A DNA stretch of 64,000 bases from Gnetum montanum (Eukaryota; Streptophyta; Gnetopsida; Gnetales; Gnetaceae). The notes under the pieces were generated by a model. The model was given only the letters and a program-made list of their open reading frames with translations. It made no database searches and was not told the DNA's origin. Of this stretch, positions 46,917 to 58,130 are shown in pieces (position 1 is the stretch's first letter; every line of letters starts with the position of its first letter). The stretch is from positions 627,792-691,791 of the forward strand of contig MNCI01015542.1 in NCBI GenBank assembly GCA_015680685.1. The letters run 5' to 3'. A program made the position numbers and the translations under genes.

Positions 46917-49697
46917 ATGGCACCAAGACCAAAGAGACCGTAGGAGGAAGAAATATCACAACCATAGGAGAAATTACCTAGAGGAGGAAGAGGCCAACAA
47001 GAACATGGCCAAGAACAAGCTAAAGAAACCCATGCAATAAGACCTCTCAAAGATAAGGCCAAGGTGGAATCTATTTGATAGTTTCTTGAAGAGGAAGCTA
47101 CATCTAAACACTCACAGTGAGGGGAACTGCCATGTCCTATACCTAGACTAGAAGTCACACTCACACAGGCCTACCTCAACATAATTGGGAACTGTGAGGT
47201 CCAACGCTCAATTCTCTAAGAGCTAAACTTTGGGCCATTCCTTGAACGGGATCCAAAAGATGTTAGAGCACAACTGCAAGCCTCTCCCATGTGTCCAATC
47301 ATCACCTCTAGTGGGGAGTGGTACATGGGAGAAATGTATCTCTTCTAGAACAATAGGAGAGCAGAAGCTACTATGAAAATCAAGGACATCCAAGTGTCTT
47401 ACTTAGTAGAAGCCATTGTGCAACTTCTTGGGTTACCTGACATAGGAACATAGTTCATAGAGCTATCCACACAAGTCGATCCTAGAGCAAAGAAGGAGTG
47501 GACTCAGCAGTATTATGGGGTTGATTGCAAGGAGCTCCACTAGCTCACACACTGGTAAAGCGAGTCTATTTTAAGATAACAGCTTACCACCTCAATCCAA
47601 CAATGAGGCCTAGTAAGGTAACAACCTTATCCACCTAAGCATGTATCACTCTAAGTGAAAAATTTCTAGCAAACCTTCCATAGCTAATCTATCTAAAGAT
47701 AGAGAAGTGCTTTAAGGAGAATGAACATGGAAGAAAAACCCTGGATTTTCCTTGCTTGATCAGAAAATTATGCATAAGGGTAGGGATAGTCCACTATGCA
47801 AATGATATACTTAGGCATGCTCCTAATGCTTTGTGAGCCAAGATGATGAAGGATAAGATGCTTGCCACGATCATAGAAGAGGAGTAGCAACGAACACCTC
47901 CACCAACTACTGATGAGCAAACACTAGAGGTTTGCACTGTAGTTGAGAAATTCAAGAGTAGCTCTTGCAACAGTGGAAGTAGTAGGCAAGAACTAGTCGT
48001 GGAGACCCATTTGTGTACAAACCAGCCATGAGTCACCTCAGGGAAGTGGCTCGTACAATCAACCAGATGGAGGAAGGTGGATCAATGTTGTCTGTCCAAC
48101 AAACGTAGTTGCCTACGAGGGTAAATCCAAGTGCCTGAGAGGTGATGGTGTTTGTCTCTTAGCATCATCTATTTCCAAAAATCTCTGAGAATGCCACTTC
48201 CTTTTCTGTGCACTTGGAGGAGGATGAGGAGGTAACCATATTGGTGTTGCAGCACCAAGGGTAAGACACAACTGTAGAGATCGTTGCTGATTAAGTCACT
48301 TAGTCATTAAATGCATTTGTGATGCCTGAACTAGATGGTTCTGCACTTAGAGATGTGAAAATGTCTATAGGAACAATTAGCAAGAAATTGGGTGTAACCC
48401 AGCATGAAGAACTACCAGACCAACTAGTGGGAACTAGGAAATTGATTCTAAATATTTTTGATTTTTTGAATACCATCACTGTATTCCAATTGCAGCTACT
48501 GGAGGCAAAGGGCAAGTTCCTCATCTTAGAAGGGTAACTTAAAACAACTTAAGCACACAATCAATGCTTGGCCGTAGAAGTTGCTAAATTGCATGCTTGA
48601 ATTATTGACCCTGCTCTTATCAACTCTCTATTGACATGAGACGAAGCTTTTCAATAGCTTCAAGAGTAGCTAAAGTGGGTTGAGAGAGAAATGGTAATGG
48701 TGGTCTTCAATTAATTCATAGTAGAATTTGAAACTCATTTAGTACAGATGGACTTGATGTAGATGTACTAGGAAAATGAAACCTTGACCACAGAGAACCA
48801 TTGCTAACATGCACAAAAACAATAGCTAGAAGAATTCATCTATTAACAACAAGAATATATTGCTAGAGAAAATGCTAAATTAAGGAGATTTGTAGTGGAG
48901 AATCATAATCTCTCCATGGAGGAGATCCGTGTCTTACTCTAGAAATCAACCATTGAGATTTTCACCTAGAAAAACAAGGCTATGAATTTCAAAAAAGTTA
49001 AAAATCATTACAAAGACTAGGTTGTCCTATAGAAGGAGGTGAATGAAAAGCATATCCAACTGGCAAAGGAAAAGATTAATGAAGCCCTCTAGCAACTTTA
49101 GCAAGGTAGAGAAATATGGCAATCCATCATCGATGGGATTAATACCTACAACAACGGAAAATCTGCATGAAGGACTTGTAAAAAAAAGAGATGATGGAGT
49201 ACATGGAGCTATCCAATCTTTGCTATGAAAACCTGGCAATGTTGACTACCAGATGAACACGGTCTGAGCTTGAGAAGTAAGTGGCTAGCTCGTATTTATT
49301 GTATGAGGTTGAGTTCAACAATCGTAAAGACACCAAGCAAAAGCTTGTGGTGGAAAATGCTAAACTTAAGGTTCTCAAGGAAAAATTCACCAACCAAAGA
49401 CTAGTTGTCAAGAACCTGTTCAAAAGAATGAATGACTACAAGGCACTATAAGACACAATTCGAGCATTTAACATCGATCGTAAACAATTCACAGCTTGGT
49501 TTATTAATGTAAAGGAGTTGCTTCCAGTATTACCTTGTCCTTGGGATATTCCAATTATAGCCCACATCAGTGAAGCTACCTAGACCATGAATGATCCTAG
49601 GAGTAAAGAGAAGAAGATGAAAACATTGCTAGATGCTTTTAGCCTTTCACTAGAAGTCAAAGTAGTAGCGGGACAACCATAGTCACCTTAGTCACCT
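46917..49697 (+). pseudogene. aORF of copy 2: transposon-protein-like N-terminus plus coiled coil, C-terminus deleted
   Basis: Start MAPRPKRP at 46917. A Gln/Glu/Arg-rich N-terminus leads to LEVTLTQAYLNIIG. The conserved block at 47300-47560 has ITSSGEWYMGEMYLF, MKIKDIQVSY and KKEWTQQYYGVDCKE. A central acidic region (47860-48300) follows. Coiled-coil stretches lie between 48540 and 49460, including YLLYEVEFNNRKDTKQKLV and AKLKVLKEKFTNQR in broken frames. After HISEATWTMND (49570) and KMKTLLDAFSLSLEV the frame runs into the truncated LTR at 49698. About 75 % or more of the codons can be lined up with copies 1 and 3 by eye. Confidence 0.75.
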
Positions 49698-50079
49698 TAG
49701 CGTAGCACTTGGTAACCCAGCAGTGAACACGTGGGTTCAGGGCATGTATGAAAAGTGGGGCCAAATGCTTATGTTAGGTCCAATTAGAGATTAGTTAGTT
49801 AGTTAATTTAGATTAGTCATTAAATTACTTTATCTCTCTCTCAAAGCACCAAAGAACATAAAATATAAAATGATAAAAATCATATGCATCAATTTCACTT
49901 AACCATACCTTTGTACTTCATAAGTGTAATCAAGAAAAAAATGAACAACCTTAGGGCAAGGTTCACTACCTAGAAGACTAGTGCACTAGAAACTATAAAG
50001 TCCACAAAATTCGATCAAATCACATGTGAATGCTTTGTGATTCATATGGTTGGGCATAGGGATACCTCCCCACTTATCA
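49698..50079 (+). repeat. Truncated 3' LTR of copy 2
   Basis: Matches about 38229-38609 of the 5' LTR (TAGCGTAGCACTTGGTAACC to CCACTTATCA). U3 and the polypurine tract are missing; the join with the aORF at about 49698 is abrupt, so it is an internal deletion. Confidence 0.85.
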
Positions 50080-51320
50080 GTCAAAGTTTCAAAGCTAATG
50101 TGGCTTGTCGAACCATTTTTGGATCTATTCATAGTGTTGATTTTTCACTTCATAAAATTGGCCCTACAAGCTAATGTGACAATAAGTGTTGAACATCTCT
50201 CGAAATTTTCTAATGCATCCTTAGCTATTAATAGAACTATTTTGTAGAGCTGAATTTTAACATTACAAGAAATGCCCTTTCTACTAGTGCTTACGTGATG
50301 GAACCAAAAATAAGCTTGTTCATAAAGCAGGATTCTAGTTCAAAATTACACTCTTTTCCTAAGGTTAACATGGTAGGGCTAAAAGTTGCATTTATTGTAT
50401 AGCCATTTCATAGAACTACTTCTGTGCTCTGTGATTTTTTAAATAAAAGATAGAGTTGACAAGGTATAACCTTTTTGTAGAGCTATCTTTCAATTCTTTG
50501 CACTTATTCTATATGACTGCTAATGTGATAGAACCATTTTCTATGCTCATTGGTGGTACCATATTTCAATTTTACAAAGTTCTTAGCTTCAAGCTTTCTC
50601 CTTAAGTGATGACATGGTACATAGAACCAATTTAGCTTTTCTTGTAGAAACAATTTTTGATTTTGCAAACCTTCTCCAAACATAGCCCATGTCTCACAAA
50701 GGATTTACATACAAGGCAATTTTGATCTTTCCTTATGCTTAAATATTGTGATGCTAACTTACGTAGAGGCATCTTGTAGAACTAATTCTTAGTTCTACAA
50801 GCTTCCTCTACAAGCCAATGTGGTCAAACGATGATGTGTCTCATAGAATTTCTTTGTAGAACCTATCTTTAACTCTATGAATTAGGATTAATAACTTACA
50901 CGGTAGAGCTGAAAAGTGGTATTTTTAGTAGATCCATTTTGGAATACTATGAGTCTTTTCATATAAAAAGAGATAACTTGGTAGAGTTAATTTTAAACTT
51001 TCTCATAGAATAAACTTGCAAAACCATCTTTTCTTAGAAGCTAACATGGTAATGTCTCTCTACAGCCTCTTTTTAGGACCAATTTTTATAGCTCAATGTA
51101 GTCGTTGATTTTTAAAAAGCTAATGTGGTTGAGCTAATACAGAAGCTTTTTGTGAATTAGATTTTGGTTTTGTGCACATGCTTATTTTCATGCTATGTTT
51201 TGTAGAATCTCTTTTTTGTTCTATGAGGTTCCCCTACAATTTGACATGGTAATCATATAGAATGAATTTTCCTTTTTTGTAATCAAGTAGATTTAGAAAA
51301 TTTTTTGAAACCTTTTTCAA
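50080..51320 (+). repeat. Degenerate repeat region, right of copy 2
   Basis: Same phrases as 36880-37685: GCTAATGTGG, GTAGAACTAATTCTTAGTTC, CTACAAGC, GGTAGAGCTGA. At least a dozen partial units occur, spaced irregularly. Finding it on both sides suggests copy 2 inserted into one larger repeat. Confidence 0.6.
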
Positions 51321-52037
51321 AGCCCATTTTCGATTATACTATTCTACTTCATTTATCTAAAATGACTCAAAAAAATGGTTAAGTCAGCCTTGGGTCATGT
51401 CCTTTTTCTTCAAATGAATAATCTTCTTCTATAACCAACCATTTGTCTTAGTGCTAACCCCTTCTTGGCAATGAGAAAAATCTTAAAACTCTACGAATCT
51501 AGCCAAAAAAAAGGACATTGTTTAAGTTGAGCTAAACTTGCTCAAGTTGTGTCCTTGGTAGCTAACTCAATTTTTTGCACAATGTTAGACTTAGCTTGAA
51601 ACTCTAGGTTCTCAATCAACTAAAATTTTACAAGCTTAAATAATCAATAGAAAAATTCTTCCTAAGCCCTAAGACCTTTAATTTTGTGAATAAAAACTGA
51701 TCAGAACAAATTAAATCTCTTTAGTATTTTCATAGAAACTCCTTTGAAATTAATTTCTACTTAGGGCTTTCTCAGTATGCAAATAGGGTGTGAGAAATCT
51801 CAACTCCTATGTAGCACCTGAAGATGCTTAAAATTCTCCAATAAACTTTCAATGGTAGTGTGCAAATAACTGAGCCTACTATTTTGATTTTATGGTTGTT
51901 TCACAAAAGTATCATATTTTTGTAACAACACTTTATCATCTAATAATCATGTTTTTATCTTATTAATTACTTAACCTTTATTTACCATCACCAATTACTT
52001 ACTTTAACTTTTCTTCAAAATCCTTCATGAGGCCATA
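51321..52037. other. AT-rich spacer between copies 2 and 3
   Basis: Nothing recognised. The five bases before copy 3 are CCATA (52033-52037), the expected left target duplication; the partner is outside the window. Confidence 0.5.
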
Positions 52038-52950
52038 TGATGAGTGGCAAGGTACCCCTATGCCCAATCATATAAATCACAAAGCATTCATGTGTGACTC
52101 AATCGAATTCTGTGGACTTTGTCATTTCCAGTGCACTAGCCCTTTGATAAGTGAATCTAGCTTTAAGGTCAATCGTTGTCTTCCCAATTACACTTGTGAT
52201 GTTCATTGGTATGGTTAAGTGTAACTGAGGCATTTGATTTTTATCATTTTTATGTTTTGTAGCTGGGTGCCTGAATTGTAGATAAAAAGGGATTTGATTA
52301 AGTAATCTACATTAACTAATTAACTAATCATTTAACTAATCCTAACATAGGTATTTGTTCCTACTTTTCGCACACATCCTGAACCCACATATCTGCTACT
52401 GGGTGACTAAGTGTTATGCTATTGGATGTACCAACCAATAACACTAGAGGGGTTACCAAGCGAATACTTGTTATGCTCGAAGCAGTCATACTTATGTGTG
52501 TAATCTATCTCACTTAATTGTCTCATTAACATAATAACTAGGAAATATTTAATAATTAATGGAAAACATTTAATAAATAATTATAAATAGTAAATGCATA
52601 AATAAAGTAGCTAATCTATCCAAAGTGTTGTAAGGTTTATCAAAAAGCTCATCTTTATATTGCTGCACACATTGTCATGTTTAGGTACAACAATGCTCAA
52701 ATAAAGATCTATACACTCGTTGCAGGCACTTGAAGGAAAAATTCTAACTTTCAAATGGAGAAAATGTAAGAGCTTCATTGCAACTACAATTTACTAATTC
52801 CATAAATGTAGCTACAAGTGCATACTTATAGCTAAAAATCAAGAAATTTGACACTGCGTCAATGGGGCCTTCTCGACACATGGTAAGATGCGTCGACTAG
52901 GCCTCGCAGAAGAGGCCTCATCGATGTAGCCAAATTAATGCAACTCATCA
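52038..52950 (-). repeat. 3' LTR of copy 3
   Basis: Starts TGATGAGTGGCAAGGTACCC and ends AACTCATCA; 913 bp, alignable to the copy 1 LTRs along the whole length. In U3 (52855-52930) GTCGAC/GAGGCC repeats are fewer, and the TATA box reads TATAAGTA (near 52828). Confidence 0.92.
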
Positions 52951-52960
52951 TACCCCCACA
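52951..52960 (-). promoter_or_regulatory. Polypurine tract, copy 3
   Basis: TGTGGGGGTA on the minus strand, abutting the 3' LTR, identical to copy 1. Confidence 0.75.
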
Positions 52961-53190
52961 ATTGAATGAAAAGTCATCCTTGAGTACTATTACAAAATTG
53001 GGAAGGTATAGGATTATTGACTGACTTCTCTTCACACAAAACAAACTGACTAACTTGACAAAAAATGGAGTGCATGAATCAACACACTACAAAAAATGAA
53101 GGTGTTCAGGATACAAAATTGAACACCATGATTCAACTCTTCAAAATTAGACAACACGTTCCTTGATGGTGTGAAGCTTGTTGGAGAAGA

Positions 53191-56018
53191 TCAAATGGTC
53201 CCAAGTGATGGTGGTTCCTGAGCCTCTAAGGAACCTTCATCGACTTCACGCACTAGCAGTGGTTGAGGTGGCTGTGGTTGTACTGCTATTGCTGCAACTT
53301 CAGGTAGGAAGTAGAAAGCATCCAATAGTGCTTTCATTTTCTCCTCCTTACTCCTAAGACCATGCATCATCCACATAGCTTCTCCAATGTGGGTTGGAAT
53401 GGGCACATCCTAAGGACATGGGATTGTTAGAAACAACTCCTTGGTATTGATAAACTAGGCAACAAGCTATTTGCATTCAATGTTAAACACTTTCACTATG
53501 TTTTTTAGCTCTTAATAGTCATCCATTTGTCTGGCTAGGTTCCTAGCAATAGATCATTAATCTCTGAATTTCCCTTTAAGAACTTTGAGTTCAGTGTTAG
53601 CAATCTCAAGCTTTTTCTTGGTGTCTTTGTGGTGTTTGAACTTAGCCTCATATAGCAAATACAAGCTAGCCACTTGTTTTTCTAACTTTGACCATGGTCA
53701 TCTAGAAGTCAACATTGCCAAGTTTACATAATGGAGATTGGCCAACTCCATGTACTCTGTTATCTCCTTGACTTGCAACTCCTTCAAGCAGATCTCTACT
53801 TTGTTGTAGGTGTCAATCCCATCAAGGATGGGTTACCACATCTCTCTTCCTTGTTGGAGGGCCTCATTCATTTTTTCCTTTTTCATTTGGATTTTTTTTT
53901 CATTCACTTCTTTTTGCAAACTGACCTAGTCTTTATAGTAGTTTTTCACTTTCTCAAATTTGAGAGCTTTGTTCTTCCAAGCAGCAATCTTGATCGCAAA
54001 CTTTTGATGCAAGGTGCATACCTCCTCCATTGACAGATTGTGGTTCTCTGTGGCCAATTTCCTCAATTCAGTGTTTACCCTAGAAAGATAATTCTGTTGT
54101 TGATGAATGAATTCTTGCATTTGATCTCTTTGAGTATCAACATTTTGTAAGTGATAATTTTGTGTGGTCAATGCTTGATTCTCCTAGCGCATTTGATTCA
54201 AGTCCTTATTGATTAAGTGCATTTTAGCTTCAGCTACGGACTATTTAAAGATGGCCATCACTGCCTCCTCCTTAGCCTTCTAAAATTGTTCTTGAAGTTT
54301 TTTGATAACTTCATCTCTCATTACTACTAGGCTAAGGATTGTTTATTCTGCAAGTCAAGCATGAAGTTCGACAACCTTCATGACCAACCATTACTTTTGC
54401 TTTTGGGCCATTTCTAGTTGCCCCTCCAAAATAATACATCTACCCCTTGAATTTAGTAGCTCAAACTAGGTTGCAGTGATGTTCTCTGGAAGATCAAAGA
54501 TGTTCGGAGTCAGTTGCTTCGTTCTTACCAATTGTTCCAATAATTTTTTATGTTGAGCTATATCTACTTTCTACTAACCGTGCCTACAAATGTTTGCACA
54601 TCTTGGAGTGTAGATACATTTGGTACAGACATCGCAGGTGCATTCAATGCTTCAGTTACATAGTCAACTACCACTTCTGTTGCTATCTCTTACCCTTGGT
54701 GTTGCATCACCAAAATAGTTGCCTCTTCACCTTTCTCTAACCACACTGAGAAAGTGATGGCATTCCCAGAGATATTTGAAAATAGATGATGTGTTGCTAA
54801 TGACATCATCACCTCTCAAGCATTGAGATGTAACCACAAAGGTAGTTGCATTCTTTGGGCAGAGAAAATGGAACCACCTCTCTCCATCTAGCTAACTAGT
54901 CAGGCCACCTCGTTAAGGTTACTCATTGATGGTTGACACACAGATGGATCTACCCCACTCATTCTTGCTTATTTCTCTTGTTTTCTCAAAAGCTATTCTT
55001 AGATTTTTTGTAAACATTCAATGGTTGTGTGGGCCTCTGGTGTTGTTTCCTGACATGCATGGTGGTGGTAGCATCTCCTCTTCTTGAGTTGTTGGCATTT
55101 TATCCTTTATGATTTCTACCCATGAGGCCATGGAAACATGCTTGAGAGTGTCGTTAGAGTAGCGAATAATGCCTACCCTTTTGTAAATTTTTCTAATGAG
55201 GTATGGAAAGGGCAAGGTCTTTTCTTCACATTCTCAATCTCTAAGTATAGCAATTGTGGAAGGTTAACGAGGAACATCTTGCTTAGAGTCGCACATGCTC
55301 AAGCAGAGAAAGTAGTCACCGTGCTTGGCCTCACCATTGGATTGAGATGATAGGTTGCAATCTTGAAATAAATTTTCTCTATCGCTGTGAGTGCACCATA
55401 CTCCTTATGGTCGATCCCATAGCAATGTTGGGTCCACTCCCTTTTGCCCTTAGGATCACCTTTTGTAGATAATTCAACTAGCTGTGTTCCTATGTTAAGC
55501 AACCTAAGTGCCTATGTAATGGCTTCTATTGAGTAGGACACTTGAATGTCCTTGATCTTGACAACAAACCCTAGCCTTCAGCTAATCTAGAAGAGATAGG
55601 TCTCTCCCATATACCATTCCCCACTGGACGTGATGAATGGCCATGTGGGAGAGGTCTGCAATTGTGTCTTGGCATCCTTTGGGGCTTTCTCCAAAAATGG
55701 CCCAAATTTAATCTCTTGAAGAACCAATCTTTGAATGTTTCAGGACCGAATGATGTCTAGGTAGGCTTGAGTCAACATGACCTCAAGCCTTGGAGCAAGT
55801 CCAAGAACTTCTTCTCTTTGTGATTGTTCAATTGGCACTTCTTCCTCTAGAATCTATCAAATAGATTCCACTTTGAGCTCCTCCCGAAGAGGTCCCATTG
55901 CATGGGTTACCTCTAGTAGTTCTTAGTCTTGTTCTTGCTGGCCCCTTCTAGTTTTGGGTCATTTCTCTCATGGTTGTGAGGGTTCTCATTTCAATGGACA
56001 TTTTTGTTTGGGTTCCAT
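53191..56018 (-). pseudogene. aORF of copy 3, uninterrupted by insertions (about 942 codons), with stops
   Basis: Start ATG at 56016-56018 by alignment; stop TGA at 53191-53193. At about residues 130-200: FITSSGEWYMGETYLF, VKIKDIQVSYSIEA, IGTQLVELSTKGDPKGKR. At about 225-260: IYFKIATYHLNP and LPQLLYLEI. At about 268-290: MPFPYLIRKIYKRVGI. The order of a 'VxIxDIxxSYxxEAI..LGL' core, 'LPxLIxxEI' and 'PFPxLI' recalls the plant transposon-protein domain found as an extra ORF in Athila/Tat elements. Residues 616-697 are coiled coil (VNTELRKLATENHNLSMEEV, KFAIKIAAWKNKALKFEK). At 740-890 a second helical block has YLLYEAKFKHHKDTKKKLE. The C-terminus, IGEAMWMMHGLRSKEEKMK to a Pro/Gln tail, is open over the last 71 codons. 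No membrane helix was found. Confidence 0.78.
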
Positions 56019-56485
56019 CTATAATCACAATAAGACCATGGATTAGCAATCATTGTATAACCTTAAAACAATTAGAATACCTTAACTCTTGAGGATAGTT
56101 ACACTTGACTAAGTTGTAATTATGGCTAATTTAGTTAACCCAATTATTATTTATTTTATGTGTTATTATCAATAATCCATCCCAGATGTTGTTGGAAGGT
56201 TTAACTTGGGAAAAAGTTGATGTTTATATATGGTTAAGGTTATTAACCCTTTACGAGAGTTAGGAAAATTTCCAAAAAATTTCATTGATTTTTCATTCAA
56301 AACCTTAGGGCTTGTGGCCCCCACGAAGAAGATCTTATCTCTAGTATGCACAGGATCAAAAAATAGAGTGATTTGGACAAACGGTTGGGAAGATATGAGC
56401 TCTATAAGGTTTTGGGCTTTGAAAAATTGCAAAAATTCCCCATGTGTTATGAGAAATTTGATAAAAATTCCAAAGTGTTTCATGG
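56019..56485 (-). other. Leader between internal promoter and aORF, copy 3
   Basis: Alignable with the copy 2 leader. It keeps TTATAG directly before ATGG (possible splice acceptor), but the donor site has ATAAGA instead of GTAAGC (near 56330). Confidence 0.4.
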
Positions 56486-56545
56486 TATATATAGGATCTA
56501 AGCATTGCGTCGATGAGGCTTTGTTGATGCAGTCAATGACCATCA
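56486..56545 (-). promoter_or_regulatory. Internal U3-like promoter module, copy 3
   Basis: On the minus strand CATTGACTGCATCAACAAAG and CCTCATCGACGCAATGC are followed by TTAGATC and CTATATATACC (TATA at 56486-56495). TCGACGCAATG followed by a TATA box after about ten bases is also the LTR U3 pattern (TCGACATAATG in copy 1). Confidence 0.55.
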
Positions 56546-58130
56546 TTGACTTGGTCAAAATTTTTAAAATACAAGGAATTTTTGGATGAAATTGGAATCA
56601 AATGAAAGCTCAGAAGACCAAGAATAGTATGAAAACATGATAAGAGGATGTTTAAGCTCATAAATTTTAAAAAATGAAGAAAATTTGAGTTAGTAAATGA
56701 ATGAAATGAAAGATTAAGGAGTACTAAGTGGTTTACGCAATCAAAAATGCGAAATATAGGATTATAGCAATGTCAAAGGTAAAGAACCTTAACTAATCAA
56801 GCCAAAACCTATGTAAGTGGATCCTACCCATAGTAGGCTCATGTGATTTTTGCCCTTGCATAACCTTAACTAAGAAGTCTGTGGGCCCAATAGTCAATTT
56901 AATGATCATGAGAAGTTAAGGACCAACCCAAAAGAATCCACTCAAGAATCCCAACACATTAGACTAAGACATAGAGCATAACATAGAGCATGACAGTGAG
57001 ATGAGTTATGGTAGCATGGATGGATGATAGAGAAGGTGGAATGGAGTTCTAAGTTGAGGTCATAAGAAGTCCCTTGTGGAATTTTTGGTTAAAATGATCC
57101 AAGAAGTTCCATCCTCAGTCCATCCTAAAACCATATTCTTTCAGTGACTTCACATCACCACTCTAAGACTGATCCACCCACTTGAGACACACGAATGCTT
57201 CCACAAAACAACCACCATTCCATAAGGAGAAAAAAAGAGAAGTAGGAAGTAAGAGAGAGGGCCTTAGTTAGAGGGGACCTTCAAGCATAGGTGCATGCTA
57301 TTCAAGTCCCATAACTAGTACTTGTAGCTATTTTATTTGTCCAAGGGGTGTGCTTTGAATTCCCATTATTTTTTTCTTGAAATGGGAACCACATCATGCG
57401 AGGACTTATTCATGTCAAAGGGGTGTGCTTTGAATTTCCATTGTTTTTTTTTTGAATGCGAACCACAACATGTAACAACATTATTTAACTTCCTATTAGT
57501 GGTTGGTGTGAAACAGCAAGAAGTCTGTGAAAAACACTTAAGCGCTTATAAGTAGAACAATACAAAGAGTATTGAGTCCCCTTGAAGTCACACCCTTTAC
57601 AAACCTTTGAATCATTCTTAATTCTGAAACTACCAAGGTCACTGATTGATTAAAAGTTTCTTGAATGAAAAGGGACCTCAAATTTCCAAAACAAGGAAAA
57701 CCATAGAGTTCATTGGATGGGAAAATGACATGGACTCGTTGCCTGTTCCATGGAAAATAAACCATGTCAAAGTCATCAGACATTAGAATTCAAAAATAGA
57801 AACCAGACATTCACAATCACTCATTAAGTGCAAACCATCATTAGTAAATAATAATAGGGGCACTATGTCCTATGATAATAAAGTAAATTTATTAGCAAAA
57901 ATGAAAAAATATCACACTTAAATAAAATAAAATAAAAAGTAAAATATATAAGAAAATGTAAAGTAGTCAAAAAGGTTTAAAGGTACTAAAGATGGTGTAA
58001 GCTGAGAAAAATTTGAAAATCAAAAATTTCTAAAATCAAAAACATGAAAAACAAAAAGGTAGAAAAACTAAGAGGCCATGGTAATGATTAGCATGAATGA
58101 CTATCTCCCCCACAACTAAGTTGAAGGGAG
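56546..58130 (-). other. Noncoding linker between integrase and internal promoter, copy 3
   Basis: Alignable with the linkers of copies 1 and 2. It contains a short local duplication of AAGGGGTGTGCTTTGAATT at about 57343 and 57418. No conserved frame was found. Confidence 0.6.

Larger units (their letters stand above)
37686..50079 (+). mobile_element. Athila-like Ty3/gypsy LTR retrotransposon, copy 2, 3' LTR truncated
   Basis: Plus-strand element in the same order as copy 1: LTR 37686-38609, PBS 38611-38628, gag, pol, linker, internal promoter, aORF, partial LTR 49698-50079. The aORF C-terminus, polypurine tract and about 540 bp of U3 at the 3' side are deleted. The outer flanks ATCAT (37681-37685) and GTCAA (50080-50084) do not match, so no target duplication can be shown. 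Both flanks lie in the same kind of degenerate repeat. Stops are the most numerous of the three copies. Confidence 0.88.

Noticed and set aside
37686-50079. Stop-codon recoding as an explanation for the many TAA/TAG in pol and gag.
   Set aside because: Stops fall at different places in the three copies, are mixed with frameshifts, and follow C-to-T change of Gln codons; decay explains them.
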